NCBI GenBank assembly: GCA_963989385.1
Contig: OZ022501.1
Location: 19,740,102-19,804,101 of the forward strand
Length of the DNA: 64,000 nt
Direction: 5' to 3'
Origin: Ctena decussata
Lineage: Eukaryota; Mollusca; Bivalvia; Lucinida; Lucinidae
Both the position numbers and the translations under genes were made by a program. The number at the start of each line of letters is the position of its first letter. The first letter of the stretch is position 1. Positions 11,383-21,464 of this stretch are shown piece after piece. Below the pieces are notes generated by a model. That model saw only the letters and a list, made by a program, of their open reading frames with translations. It made no database searches and was not told the DNA's origin.

Positions 11383-11870
11383 AACAACTAAGTGTCTGAG
11401 GAACCAAAGCAGGACCAAGGAATCGACCGCTAATCGGTTAAGCACCCCCTCCCCCCCCCCCCCCCCCCGCCCCGTAATTTCATTGCTGGACGTCCCAAGG
11501 CGGCACTTCTGTTTTTGGTTCTTCTTGGTTGTTTTATGTGTTGTTTGTCGCCTTTACTGTTTTGGTAAGTCTAGCCCTGACATTATAAAATTGAAAATAG
11601 GTAAAAATAGATGTTTAATGTTTAACGTATAATTTGTTCCTATTGTCAGGGTTAGTGCATTTTGTAAGACTGCTGTGTGGGCGGTGATTGTTTTTGTTCA
11701 GGTGAACAATAAGTATCTGATGAACTAAGGCAGAACAAAGGGCGAGGGTTGGTCGACCACAAACCGGTTAAGCCCCCAATAATTTCATGACTGGCCGTCC
11801 CAAGGCGGCAGTTCTGTTTTTGTTTCTTCTTAGTTTTTTGTGTATTGTTGGTTGATTTGTCTGTTATTGA
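11383..11870 (+). repeat. direct duplication, ~310-bp spacing, with poly-C
   Basis: Two diverged copies at 11383-11560 and 11702-11870 share CGGTTAAGC, TAATTTCAT, CGTCCCAAGGCGGCA and a TTCTGTTTTTG/TTCTTCTT block. A poly-C run lies at about 11449-11468 in the first copy. The nature of the unit is unknown. Confidence 0.55.
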
Positions 11871-12046
11871 TAAATAGTTTGTGATGTTCAGGCTAGCCCA
11901 TTGACCACCTACATGAGAAATGGCTGTTCACATGGCTGCCGCTGGTGTTGTCTTTGGTCTTGACTAGTTTTGTGTTGTCTCTTTCCCACATGGTGTCCTG
12001 GGTATAATCTAGGATTGTGTCAGTTCCTGAGTATTTTCCTCCTTGA

Positions 12047-12553
12047 GCTGTGGTGCTAAATTTTGCAGCATTGCTGTTGAATGATTGCAGATTGATTTTA
12101 TGCAAGAGAAAATACCTGATTCTGTTCCTGTGAAGTACGATCCAAGCAGAAAAACGGATTTTGGTTGAAAGTTTGGGAATACATTTTTCGACCATCTTGC
12201 ATGGGCTTATGCAGCAGTGAAATTAAATCAAATTACTACTGCGGAGTCTTCAAACATTGGAAAATATCCCCATAAAGTTTAAAAGTCAAATGCTTTCGTT
12301 TTGGCTTTAAACCGGCACTATTTCTTCACATGCTTTTTCTGTCAACAATACTCACATCTGTCGTCGCGATAGTCATCTGTCGTCAAAGGCGCCGGTTGTA
12401 CGGTGTGTTCTTGTAAGATGGCAATTTCTCTGCCTGTATGGATTATCCGATGTACTTTGCAATCAACCGTATTTTTGATATGTCTAGCTGTACCTTTATC
12501 ATTAACAAATAGCAAAAATAATGTTGGGCCCAATACAGAACATAGACTTTCTT
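12047..12553 (-). repeat. dispersed repeat with RT-like fragment, copy 2
   Basis: Inverted relative of 92-709. On the minus strand it opens with a reading like V-L-G-P-T-L-F-L-L-F-V-N-D before the similarity to reverse transcriptase is lost. It lacks the internal 105-bp duplication of copy 1. Non-functional. Confidence 0.5.
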
Positions 12554-12889
12554 AAGACCCTATATTATCTAACGTTCACTTTCAGACAGGAAAGTCCTTT
12601 TAAGTGAAATAATATGTAAGAGTCCCTTGAAAAGTTATCTCTGAATATATGTAAATTTAACACAGTTTGAAACAGAACCATTTTCTTTCTTTTCTTTTTT
12701 CCAAAATGTTGAAATATAATAAAATGGAAGATTAACTTACAGACTTGGACAAATTTATACAGAACCCTAGGCCATGCTAAACAATAGATCTTCAAGATTT
12801 GCTCAAACGCCTTATGGTGCTCTTCTCTGATTGCGATCTTGTCGACTCAGCCTTCCATGCAATTACATTATCTGTGATTCCATGACATT

Positions 12890-13003
12890 TGAGCCGCGAC
12901 AGAAGAAAACCAACGAAGTGACATGAGCACCCTGTTACGACTCGGATCAACCTGGGCATCTGCTCAGTCTAATCAGAGACTTCCCTGTTCCCTTAAAGGA
13001 TTG
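12890..13003 (+). mobile_element. M1 foldback MITE, left half (split by LINE)
   Basis: The left 114 bases of an M1 element ending in AAAGGATTG (12995-13003). The right half begins directly after a second AAAGGATTG at 21229-21237. Joining the halves and dropping one AAAGGATTG restores a collinear ~232-bp M1 element, so this MITE was the target of the LINE insertion. Confidence 0.85.
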
Positions 13004-13804
13004 GATTCCAACACTGTCACAGCTGAGGCTACTGGAGTTGCCGCCACCAGTGACGTTTCAACACATTTAACTCTGCAGCAATCTGACATACAGAATATCG
13101 CTTCGCTGATGAAGGACTCTTTTGCGCCTCAGATTAACCAAATGATTATTGACACATTCCAGCAACAAGTGACAAATCTTGTTGGTTCCATTGTAGAGGG
13201 TGTCTTGGCCGGGCTTAAGGTGCAGGTTGCTTCTCTTGAGAAAGAAAATCAAGATCTAAAAACAAGAGTTGTAAAATTAGAGGAAGCTGTTGACAACGCT
13301 GAACAATACAGCCGCCGCAACTGTTGACGTATAACAGGCATCCAGGAGGGCGAAAACGAGATAACTGACGATATCGTCATCAATTTGGCTCGTAGTATCG
13401 ATGTGGAACTCAGCCTTCAAGACATCGACCGATCACACAGGCTGGGCAGACCGGAACCAGGCGACATTGGCACGCGGAAGCCACGGGACATAATAGTAAA
13501 ATTTGCAACATACAGGATGAGAGCAAAATTTTACAAGGCCAGGGTACTGACCAAATCTCGCGGTCGTCGAGGAGTGTTTATCAATGAACATCTCACAAAA
13601 TCTCGTGGGAGACTTATGTACCAGGCGCGTCGCAGGGTCAAATCTCAACAATTGAAAAGTGCGTGGTCCTCTGATGGTGTGATATTAGTGAAACATTTCA
13701 ATGACAGCGTTCAAAGAATCACCGTTGAAAGTGACTTACCTGAATTTGTCCCGCTCGAATCGCAACGAGGTGCGTATCAGGATGGAACTGCGGGATCTCG
13801 CTAA
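13004..13804 (+). pseudogene. LINE ORF1 protein, 5'-truncated and with an internal stop
   Basis: From the first base of the insertion an open frame runs in register to 13804, broken only by TGA at 13325-13327. The product has a helical coiled-coil segment (about 13215-13320, reading L-E-K-E-N-Q-D-L-K...E-Q-Y-S-R-R-N), then after the stop an R-I-T-G-I-Q-E-G-E-N-E segment and a basic region with I-D-R-S-H-R-L-G and K-F-A-T-Y-R-M-R-A-K-F. This layout is typical of LINE ORF1 proteins with a coiled coil, an RRM-like fold and a C-terminal domain, which bind element RNA and act as chaperones. An upstream ATG at 12923 lies in the target MITE and is not the natural start. Confidence 0.8.
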
Positions 13805-16800
13805 TGTGCCATTTATTTGTTTGGTCAGTATAGTAGGACTTCTTTTGCATCGACAAATATTCCTACGCGAACAATACCTGTATGATATTCATGACTCTCA
13901 TAACGGTCTATTGCTTACAAACTTTACTATGAACCAGAGCTTCTGACAGGATAACTTTTTGGGGTTAACCTTTGAGGGTAACTTTATCCGTGTCACTATG
14001 GCCGATATGCCATGCTTACGAACTAACACTGGCATTCTTATAGAAGTATGCTTTATCAGCTGTCCTTGTTGGGATCTTTCAAGGGTTCTACCTCATAAAT
14101 CTTGTCTTGGCTGGGGCTCTGCGTTGTAATTTGACACAAGTATAAGGGAGACCACTGCAGCATAAACAAGCACGGACTTTGACATAGTTATATTTCTTCT
14201 CACAACTCATCCTGCTGCGCGTCTACGATTGGTATAGCAATGCATCTTGACCTTAACATGCCTTATGTCCTTATGCCTGTTGGCTGAGCTGCAAACATTG
14301 TGGACTCAGATTAGATGTCCAGCTTGGAGCAGTCTGATCTGGGTATACACTGCTTGCCTATGACGTACAAGTTAGTAACACATTGATTGGTGATGTAATG
14401 TTAATGTGCTGCTACGTATGGTTTACTTATGTAGAGTTGTTAATGGCGCTGAAAACTCACTATAGCTATGACATAATTGTCAGTTGTTGTGCTTTGTTGG
14501 AGATGCTGACGTTGGTGTACATCTGTATCTATGCCGAGACAAAACTTAATACTACAACCTACCTTTCAAGCCTAGATATATTTTTACATCTACATCAGCG
14601 GTTAATTCTGTACTTTGGTGGAAGACCGAGATCAATCGTTATACAATTTAGCAAATAGTTGGTCATGAAATAATATTATCTGTAATTAGCTATGTAGTTT
14701 GTTAGCCAGCTTTCATGCTTACATGGTATCTTTATATGAAACATTGTTTGTCGCTAAATACGAAGGATCAGCGAACACTTGTCCTGGTTGTATTGCCAGT
14801 TATTATATATCGAAACTGAATGTTTCTTTGGATGAGTACGGTTCCGTCAATCCTCACAATTCACTGAGCACGCAGCAATGGGTGGAATAACGTGACCAAA
14901 CTTTATACAGGTCAGCAAACAGTTGGTCATGAAATATTATTATCAGTATGGTTTCGTCAATCCTCACAACCCTGAGCACGCAGCAATTGGAAACACTGCT
15001 TAAGCGTTGATTCATTGTTATGACGTTGAGTCAACGTCGATTCAATGTTGATTAGACGTGTCTGCTGGGTAGTATTTTGCCAAAATATTTAACTGTCATC
15101 AAACAGTACAATCTATATGTCAGTCACAAAATGTTAATGTCAGTCATTAAAATTGTTCTTATAATTATTACCTGCTATTATACGGTATAGTTTGCATAGT
15201 ATTTTCAGTCTATTATTACCTGCTATTATACGGTATAGTTTGCATAGTATTTTCAGTCTATGATTTTTGCCACTTTATTTATTTCCTGAGATCTTGTTTG
15301 TATTGTATTGGTTTCTAAATGTCAGTCTAACACCACCTAGTGGACAAGGAATATTGAAGCAATATTAAATCATCGATTCAGCGCCCTGGTGCTGATTCGA
15401 CGTTGATTCTTGTTGCCACCTGGATAGTGTTGTCAGTCATCAAATATAACCCTGTAAATACCACATTTTGTAAATAGTTCTGTCAGTCACTCACTCGTAC
15501 ATGTCACTCGTCAGCTGTTTAAGTAATATTTCTGGAGCTTCTTTTGTGTTATGAAACATTACTATTTAAAATGCCTGGGTTTTATTTTCTGCAGCTAATT
15601 ATCACTTTAAGCAGGTCTGTTGATATACAAACTCTCTTGCCCGGAAAACCTACACACTGGGCACACGGCGTCGAATCAGTGTTCAGTCAACGTTGATTTA
15701 ACGTGATGACGTAGTCACCGTTGATTCAACGCTTATTCGACGTCGTGTGCGTGCTTGTTGGAAGCAAGGAGTTTTGTTTACTTCTGTTGGACAGTATTTC
15801 CAATTATTCCTGGATTTCATCCTAGTTTAATCAACAGTTTTCAGTTATCAATGCAAGTGATACAAGAATATATATACTAGTAATGGCTGTGCAGACAGTC
15901 TTCACACTCATTTACCATAGCCTTATTTATATTTTATTGATATGACAATAGTATTATTAGTCACTGAACTGTAGAGTTTGCATGCCAGTTTCAGTAACAG
16001 TCTCGGCACCTACTACTTATGTTGAATATCGGGTTAGTCACGGAACTGTGCAATCGACATGTCAGGTTTGTTACATGTAACAGTCTTATCAGCAAACCGC
16101 ACAGTCTACATAGCACCAGTCATGTTAACGTGTTTGTCAGTCGCTATTATTTTTGTCTATTGCTATTATTCTACCAGTCTTGTTAATCGCTAATTGTACA
16201 GTTATGTGTGACCTCCTAGCGGGCGCGTGAGGTTGGAATGACGTCGCACAGACGTCGATGTGACGTGGGTTAGTCACATCGGTGTCAGTGTGACGTCACT
16301 TCGACGTCATATTCCTGCTGGGCTAACTAAAGAATTGACCGACTGTATGCCTCGTATCCTAACGATCTTGTCATTTATATGGATAATATTTGCCCAGTTT
16401 ACCTGTCAACAGGACGCTTTATCCTAGTGTATATTATATGTGCAGGTTCTATTACTGGTTCTGTCAGTTACCAGTTTTATTGATGAAATAGTTATTTATT
16501 TAGTTTTAAGTGCACTTACGACTTTTCTTAATAATTTCGCCTCAATTAGTCACGATTGGGTACGCGATGTTGATTCATCAACTAGTTGACTCTGACTAAA
16601 CGTCGTCATTACGTTGATTCAAAGTTGATTCGATGTTGTTCCAGCGTCGTGTGACTGCTGAGTACTGAGCAATATGGTCTATATACCATCATATCTAATT
16701 TAATTAAGAAATAAGCTACCAATTGGTCTTACCAGGAAAGGGGAATCTTTCGACATGCGCTAGCAGAGACGGCTCGGGCCAGGTGTCGCATCTGCGCCAT

Positions 16801-17213
16801 GCGGTCGGGATCTTCATTGTTTTCTTCAAAATTTATATATCTGAGACAATCTATAAAATAAAGAATGAGAATCCTGACCGGTTTGCGCCGTTGCGGGGGC
16901 TGGCACCGGTGCTTCCTGTGCGTGCATGAAGTGGGATCCCTTTTCCGCGACCATAATCAGATAAAAATTTAGTTAGCATATTTTGCTTCATCGTAACAAG
17001 AACACTTGCAATTTTTTTCCTCCATCATATTTTTTTTATCTCTATGCATTTTATAAGGATAGATTTTTTTCTTTATTTTTTAGGCTTACTGGAGCTGGGA
17101 GAGGGAGCGTTGGCGCAGCGGGTTGTCGCTTTAATCACAATGACATATTTTGAACGGATGTACGTTGGTATGACGGTACTTGTTTTGTTTTTACTTTTTC
17201 TTACAACAATTAC
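13805..17213 (+). other. ORF1-ORF2 spacer of the LINE, rich in palindromic repeats
   Basis: No convincing coding region. Diverged M2-type palindromic elements (TGACGTCA and TTGATTCAACG words with a CAGCAGG-like end) lie near 14975-15070, 15376-15427, 15655-15763, 16216-16321 and 16556-16667. A 46-bp tandem duplication sits at 15166-15262, and the word GTCAGTCA recurs through the spacer. The stretch 16716-16930 is richer in GC and may be the ORF2-proximal leader. A spacer this long is unusual for a CR1-type element. Confidence 0.55.
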
Positions 17214-20200
17214 ATGATTCTTGCACATGGAACAAATAGGTTAGCCGTCATGCCGACGTATCGCCGCTTGTGTAAGTTTGCTATTTTGGTACACTTTCTT
17301 GCACTGATAGTTTTATACAAGAACAATACATGTACTTTCTCAATATTAATACAACTGCATGAAAGTGAGTTCTTAGCATACAAACTGTATATTCACAGAA
17401 ATCGCAAAAGACTAATGCCAGGAAAATCGTTACAAGTGAATGTTGACTACATCTCCAACTTAATACTTTGGTTCTCCATTGTAGTGTTCGCAACATGGCT
17501 ATACCTATTGTTATCCAACTCCGGTGATGTTCACCCTAACCCAGGTCCCTTATCAACATCCTCGTCCAATAATACCAGCAGCTCATCCTCGAGTATGTCT
17601 AATACTTTATTTGGTTCTTTAGATCTTACACATAACTTATCCTTTGTGCACTATAATGTCCAAAGCATATTTTCGAAATTAGAAATATTACAGGCTGAAC
17701 TTTTTGAATTCGATATCCTAGCCTTTACGGAAACATGGCTAAGCCCTTCTATCGATACAAATGAGCTACTGTTGCACTCCTTTAACACCCCTGAGAGGAA
17801 GGATCGGGCTGGCGACAACCACGGAGGTGTTATGATACATGTAAAAGATTGTCTACATTATAAGCGCCGCGAAGATTTAGAACCACGTAATATTGAGAGC
17901 ATATGGCTCGAATTAACTAATAACCATAAACATGTTTTATTTGGATTGTTTTACCGTCCCCCTAACTCTAATTCTAACTATTTCTCTGATATTGAAGATT
18001 CTATAGCACTGGCAGTTGATTCACCAGGAATCTCGGAGATAATTATTACTGGTGACTTTAACTTAAACTTACTTAATCCTCAAACAGCGAGGAAAATTAA
18101 TTCAATTTGTACCCAGTTTTCTTTCTATCAATCTATAACTCAGCCCACACATTTCACTGAACACTCATCCTCATTAATAGATATTCTTCTTGTTAATAAC
18201 AAAACACATTTGATAGTCAGTGGAGTTGGTGATCCTTTTCTAACCCAAGAAATAAGATATCATTGTCCAATATATGGTATATTTAAGTTTTCTAAGCCTA
18301 AAATTGCATCGTTCACGCGACACATTTGGCATTACGATCAAGGCAATTATGAGTTACTACATAATAAGGCAGCATCTTTTGATTGGGATTATATTAAGGA
18401 TAATGACATTAATACTTACGCAAATAACATAACTACTACGGTAACTACTATTGCTAAAGAATGCATACCTAATCGATACATCAAAGTTAAACCCTCAGAA
18501 CCACCTTGGATTAACTCGAACATTAAACGAAATATTAGAAAACGCAAAAGAGCTTATAGGAAAGTCAAAAGAACTAACTTAGAATCAGACTGGAATAAAT
18601 TCAAAACATTACGTAACAAAGTTGTTCAAAATATTCGAGACTCTAAAAAATCATTTTATGATAAAATTGCAGCAAAACTTACATCTGAAACACTCTCTTC
18701 AAAAGACTGGTGGTCTACACTAAAATCGTTCATTGCTCCTAATTACAAAACAGCCATTCCACCGCTCGAATTTAATGACGGTATATACACTGAAGAAACC
18801 GACAAGGCTAACATTTTAAACAATTATTTCCAAAGCCATACGATTTTAAACGAACAGAACGCCCTTATCCCAAACCTTCCCCTAGCTACTGTCAGTGCAC
18901 CTCTAAATAACATTGTATTGTCTCCATTAGAAGTTGAATCGGTTCTTAAAACTCTGCCTGCTGCCAAAGCCTCAGGTCCTAATGGCCTGAGTAACCGCCT
19001 TCTTCGTGAACTGTCTAAAGAGCTTTCACCACCCTATTGTTCTCTCTTCAATCAGTCACTGCGCGAGGGTATAATTCCTTCTTCATACAAGGAAGCCAAT
19101 GTTTGCCCTATTCCTAAAAAAGGTGACCTTTCTGATGTTTCCAACTATCGACCCATTTCCTTGCTCAATTCGGAAGACAAAGTTTTGGAAAGACTCGTAT
19201 TTAAATACTTATTTAACCATCTACGTGATAACAATTTACTTTCTTCTCTACAATCTGGTTTTCTTCCCGGAGACTCAACCGTCAATCAGTTAACATTTCT
19301 CTACAACACTTTTTGCCAAGCTCTCGATTCAGGCAAAGAAGTACGGGCTGTTTTCTGCGACATCAGCAAAGCTTTTGACCGTGTGTGGCACGCTGGCCTC
19401 CTTGCTAAACTTCAAGCGGCTGGTGTCTCAGGAAACGTCCATGCTTGGTTTGCAGATTATCTCTCTGACAGAAAACAACGAGTTGTTCTCCCTGGCGCTG
19501 TTTCTGATTGGACCTATATTCGTGCTGGAGTACCCCAGGGATCAATCTTAGGCCCACTTCTCTTTCTGTTGTATATAAATGATATTGTAAATGATATTGG
19601 CTCAAATATTCGATTGTTTGCAGATGACACTAGTCTCTTTATTATTGTAGACGATCCTGTGACATCAGCCGGATGCATTAACGCAGATCTTGGTAAAATC
19701 TCAGCTTGGGCGTCCACCTGGCTTGTTACCTTCAATCCTTCAAAATCTGAAACCTTACTTTTCTCTCGTAAGTTAAATAGACCTCTTCATCCACCTGTCT
19801 TTATGCAAAACCATCAGATATCTGAAGTCGATTCCCACAAACATCTCGGCCTTTACTTCTCTAATGACTGCACTTGGCATCAACACATAAAATATATTAC
19901 TGATAAAGCTTGGACTAGAATTAATACTATGAGAAAATTAAAATTTAGATTAGACAGAAGGTCCCTTGAAACTATTTACATTGCATTTATTAGACCACTG
20001 ATTGAATACGGGGACGTCATATGGGACAATTGTACACTCTACGAGAAACAAGAGCTTGACAAAATTCAGAACGAAGCGGCTCGAATCGCCAAAGGAGCCA
20101 CTAGACTTGTTTCTATTTCTAATCTTTATAAGGAAATCGGATGGGATTCGCTTGAAAAGAGACGCACAGATCACAAGCTAACATTATTTTACAAAATGAC

Positions 20201-20324
20201 CCATAATCTGACTCCTTTATGTCTATCTTCCTTAGTACCCCAGTCTGTTAGTAATATTTCACGTTATAGTCTCAGAAATTCTAATGATCTTCAAACAATA
20301 GATGCAAGAACAACTCTTTACTAG
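17214..20324 (+). CDS. LINE ORF2: endonuclease and reverse transcriptase
   Basis: 1036 codons encoding the enzyme that nicks target DNA and copies the element RNA. The N-terminus has two hydrophobic stretches (about residues 23-35 and 81-100), then a 2A-like motif D-V-H-P-N-P-G-P at 105-112. The endonuclease domain spans about 140-370, with E173 in F-T-E-T-W and G-D-F-N at 280-283. Reverse transcriptase covers about 620-880: V-C-P-I-P-K-K-G-D near 630, D716 in F-C-D-I-S-K-A-F-D, then V-P-Q-G-S-I-L-G-P, and F-A-D-D at 802-805, so the catalytic aspartates are present. The stop at 20324 is premature: the frame resumes in another register up to 20779. The chosen ATG is the first in the frame, and a later start is possible. 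Family best described as CR1-like. Activity was not tested. Confidence 0.93.
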   Translation: MILAHGTNRLAVMPTYRRLCKFAILVHFLALIVLYKNNTCTFSILIQLHESEFLAYKLYIHRNRKRLMPGKSLQVNVDYISNLILWFSIVVFATWLYLLLSNSGDVHPNPGPLSTSSSNNTSSSSSSMSNTLFGSLDLTHNLSFVHYNVQSIFSKLEILQAELFEFDILAFTETWLSPSIDTNELLLHSFNTPERKDRAGDNHGGVMIHVKDCLHYKRREDLEPRNIESIWLELTNNHKHVLFGLFYRPPNSNSNYFSDIEDSIALAVDSPGISEIIITGDFNLNLLNPQTARKINSICTQFSFYQSITQPTHFTEHSSSLIDILLVNNKTHLIVSGVGDPFLTQEIRYHCPIYGIFKFSKPKIASFTRHIWHYDQGNYELLHNKAASFDWDYIKDNDINTYANNITTTVTTIAKECIPNRYIKVKPSEPPWINSNIKRNIRKRKRAYRKVKRTNLESDWNKFKTLRNKVVQNIRDSKKSFYDKIAAKLTSETLSSKDWWSTLKSFIAPNYKTAIPPLEFNDGIYTEETDKANILNNYFQSHTILNEQNALIPNLPLATVSAPLNNIVLSPLEVESVLKTLPAAKASGPNGLSNRLLRELSKELSPPYCSLFNQSLREGIIPSSYKEANVCPIPKKGDLSDVSNYRPISLLNSEDKVLERLVFKYLFNHLRDNNLLSSLQSGFLPGDSTVNQLTFLYNTFCQALDSGKEVRAVFCDISKAFDRVWHAGLLAKLQAAGVSGNVHAWFADYLSDRKQRVVLPGAVSDWTYIRAGVPQGSILGPLLFLLYINDIVNDIGSNIRLFADDTSLFIIVDDPVTSAGCINADLGKISAWASTWLVTFNPSKSETLLFSRKLNRPLHPPVFMQNHQISEVDSHKHLGLYFSNDCTWHQHIKYITDKAWTRINTMRKLKFRLDRRSLETIYIAFIRPLIEYGDVIWDNCTLYEKQELDKIQNEAARIAKGATRLVSISNLYKEIGWDSLEKRRTDHKLTLFYKMTHNLTPLCLSSLVPQSVSNISRYSLRNSNDLQTIDARTTLY

Positions 20325-20779
20325 TAAATTACTATAATTCTTTCCTTCCGTCAACTGTCAGAGCCTGGAATAACGTACACGACGAGGCAAAACAATCTGA
20401 CTCAGTAAACACTTTCAAATGCTTTCTAAACAAGGACAAAACGCGCATTCCAAAACATTTCTACGTGGGCAGCAGGAAAGCTCAGGTATTACACACCAGA
20501 TTACGGACCAATTGCAGCTCGCTCAACTTAGATCTTTTCTTGAGAAACATTTCCGATTCCCCTTTATGTCAGTGTGGCAGCATAGAAAATGCTCAGCATT
20601 ATTTTTTCCATTGCATGTACTATCAGGTCCAACGAACTGAACTCTTAAATACAGTGTCACAATATCAGACCCCTTCGCTGTCTCTCCTTTTATATGGCAA
20701 CGATTCTCTTTCAACTGATACAAATACGGCTATATTCGAAAAGGTGCATAAATTTATTATGGATTCTAAACGTTTTTGA
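20310..20779 (+). pseudogene. frameshifted C-terminal tail of LINE ORF2
   Basis: Beyond the frameshift near 20310 the other frame reads S-F-L-P-S-T-V-R-A-W-N-N, the usual continuation after a LINE thumb region. A Cys/His cluster C-Q-C-G...Q-H-Y-F-F-H-C follows, as found at the end of many CR1-, Jockey- and Rex-type ORF2 proteins. The frame ends at TGA at 20777-20779. A single indel therefore separates it from the main ORF2. Confidence 0.8.
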
Positions 20780-21228
20780 GCATATCATCTTTTCAAATAG
20801 CAAGCGGTTGGTTTTGTTCCTGTCAGTAATGGAAATATTTGTGTTTGATGCGACTGTCGCTGCGAATCCGCGCTCCCTCTCTTATCCTCAGCTGCATAGT
20901 CTGTAAATCTCTATTTTTTTTTCTTTGATTTTTCTCTCTGTCTGTCCGCTCTCACAGCTCTCTTTCTCCATTTTCTTTCTTTACTGTTTCATGTTCGGAA
21001 ATCTTTTTCCCCATTTTTCCATCTGTTTTTGAAATATGATATCAGTCATGTATTTACTTGATAATTTGGTTTATTGTAATTAACAAACTGTCGCCATGAT
21101 GTATACATGTAAGAAATGTTTAGGGAGAGGAACTTTATAAGTACGTGTGCTTTCGTTCCAATCCCATTATTTGTATTGTATCAATGTTTATATGTATTGA
21201 AAAAGTTTGAAATAAATATGTTTAAACC
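20780..21228 (+). other. LINE 3' untranslated region
   Basis: Non-coding and T-rich, running to the 9-bp duplication at 21229. An AATAAA lies within the last 30 bases, but there is no long poly-A tail. Confidence 0.6.
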
Positions 21229-21237
21229 AAAGGATTG

Positions 21238-21355
21238 CTACGGGTCGAAGGTATTTCCGTGCGGACAGCGAAGAATCTGATCAGACTGGGCGGTTGCCTA
21301 GGCTGATCTGAGTCTTCACTGGCTGCACATGCCACTTTTTTCGTGTTGCGGCTCA
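21238..21355 (+). mobile_element. M1 foldback MITE, right half (split by LINE)
   Basis: The right half of the element whose left half is at 12890-13003. It ends TTGCGGCTCA like the other copies. Confidence 0.85.
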
Positions 21356-21464
21356 AAATTTATCTTAGTTTTATGTTTGAGTGTTATATGAGGCACCTTG
21401 TTGAATGCTCTTGAAAAACCAAGTTATATTACATCAACTGGTTCTCCATCATCAACAGCTCTCA

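Larger units (their letters stand above)
13004..21228 (+). mobile_element. CR1-like non-LTR retrotransposon inserted in an M1 MITE
   Basis: The inserted unit is 8225 bp, flanked by a 9-bp target-site duplication (AAAGGATTG). It holds the C-terminal part of ORF1 (coiled coil plus nucleic-acid chaperone-like region), a 3.4-kb spacer, ORF2 (apurinic endonuclease plus reverse transcriptase plus Cys/His tail) and a ~450-bp 3' UTR ending near AAATAAATATG. The 5' edge falls inside ORF1 in frame, so the copy is 5'-truncated, as target-primed reverse transcription usually produces. ORF1 has one stop codon and ORF2 one frameshift near its end. The copy is probably dead but young. Confidence 0.85.

Noticed and set aside
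12923..13327. Open frame from an ATG at 12923 as the true ORF1 start
   Set aside because: The first ~27 codons are read from the M1 MITE that the LINE entered. The LINE starts at 13004 and is 5'-truncated.
19405..20174. Minus-strand frames opposite ORF2
   Set aside because: Shadows of the reverse transcriptase coding strand, with no independent support.
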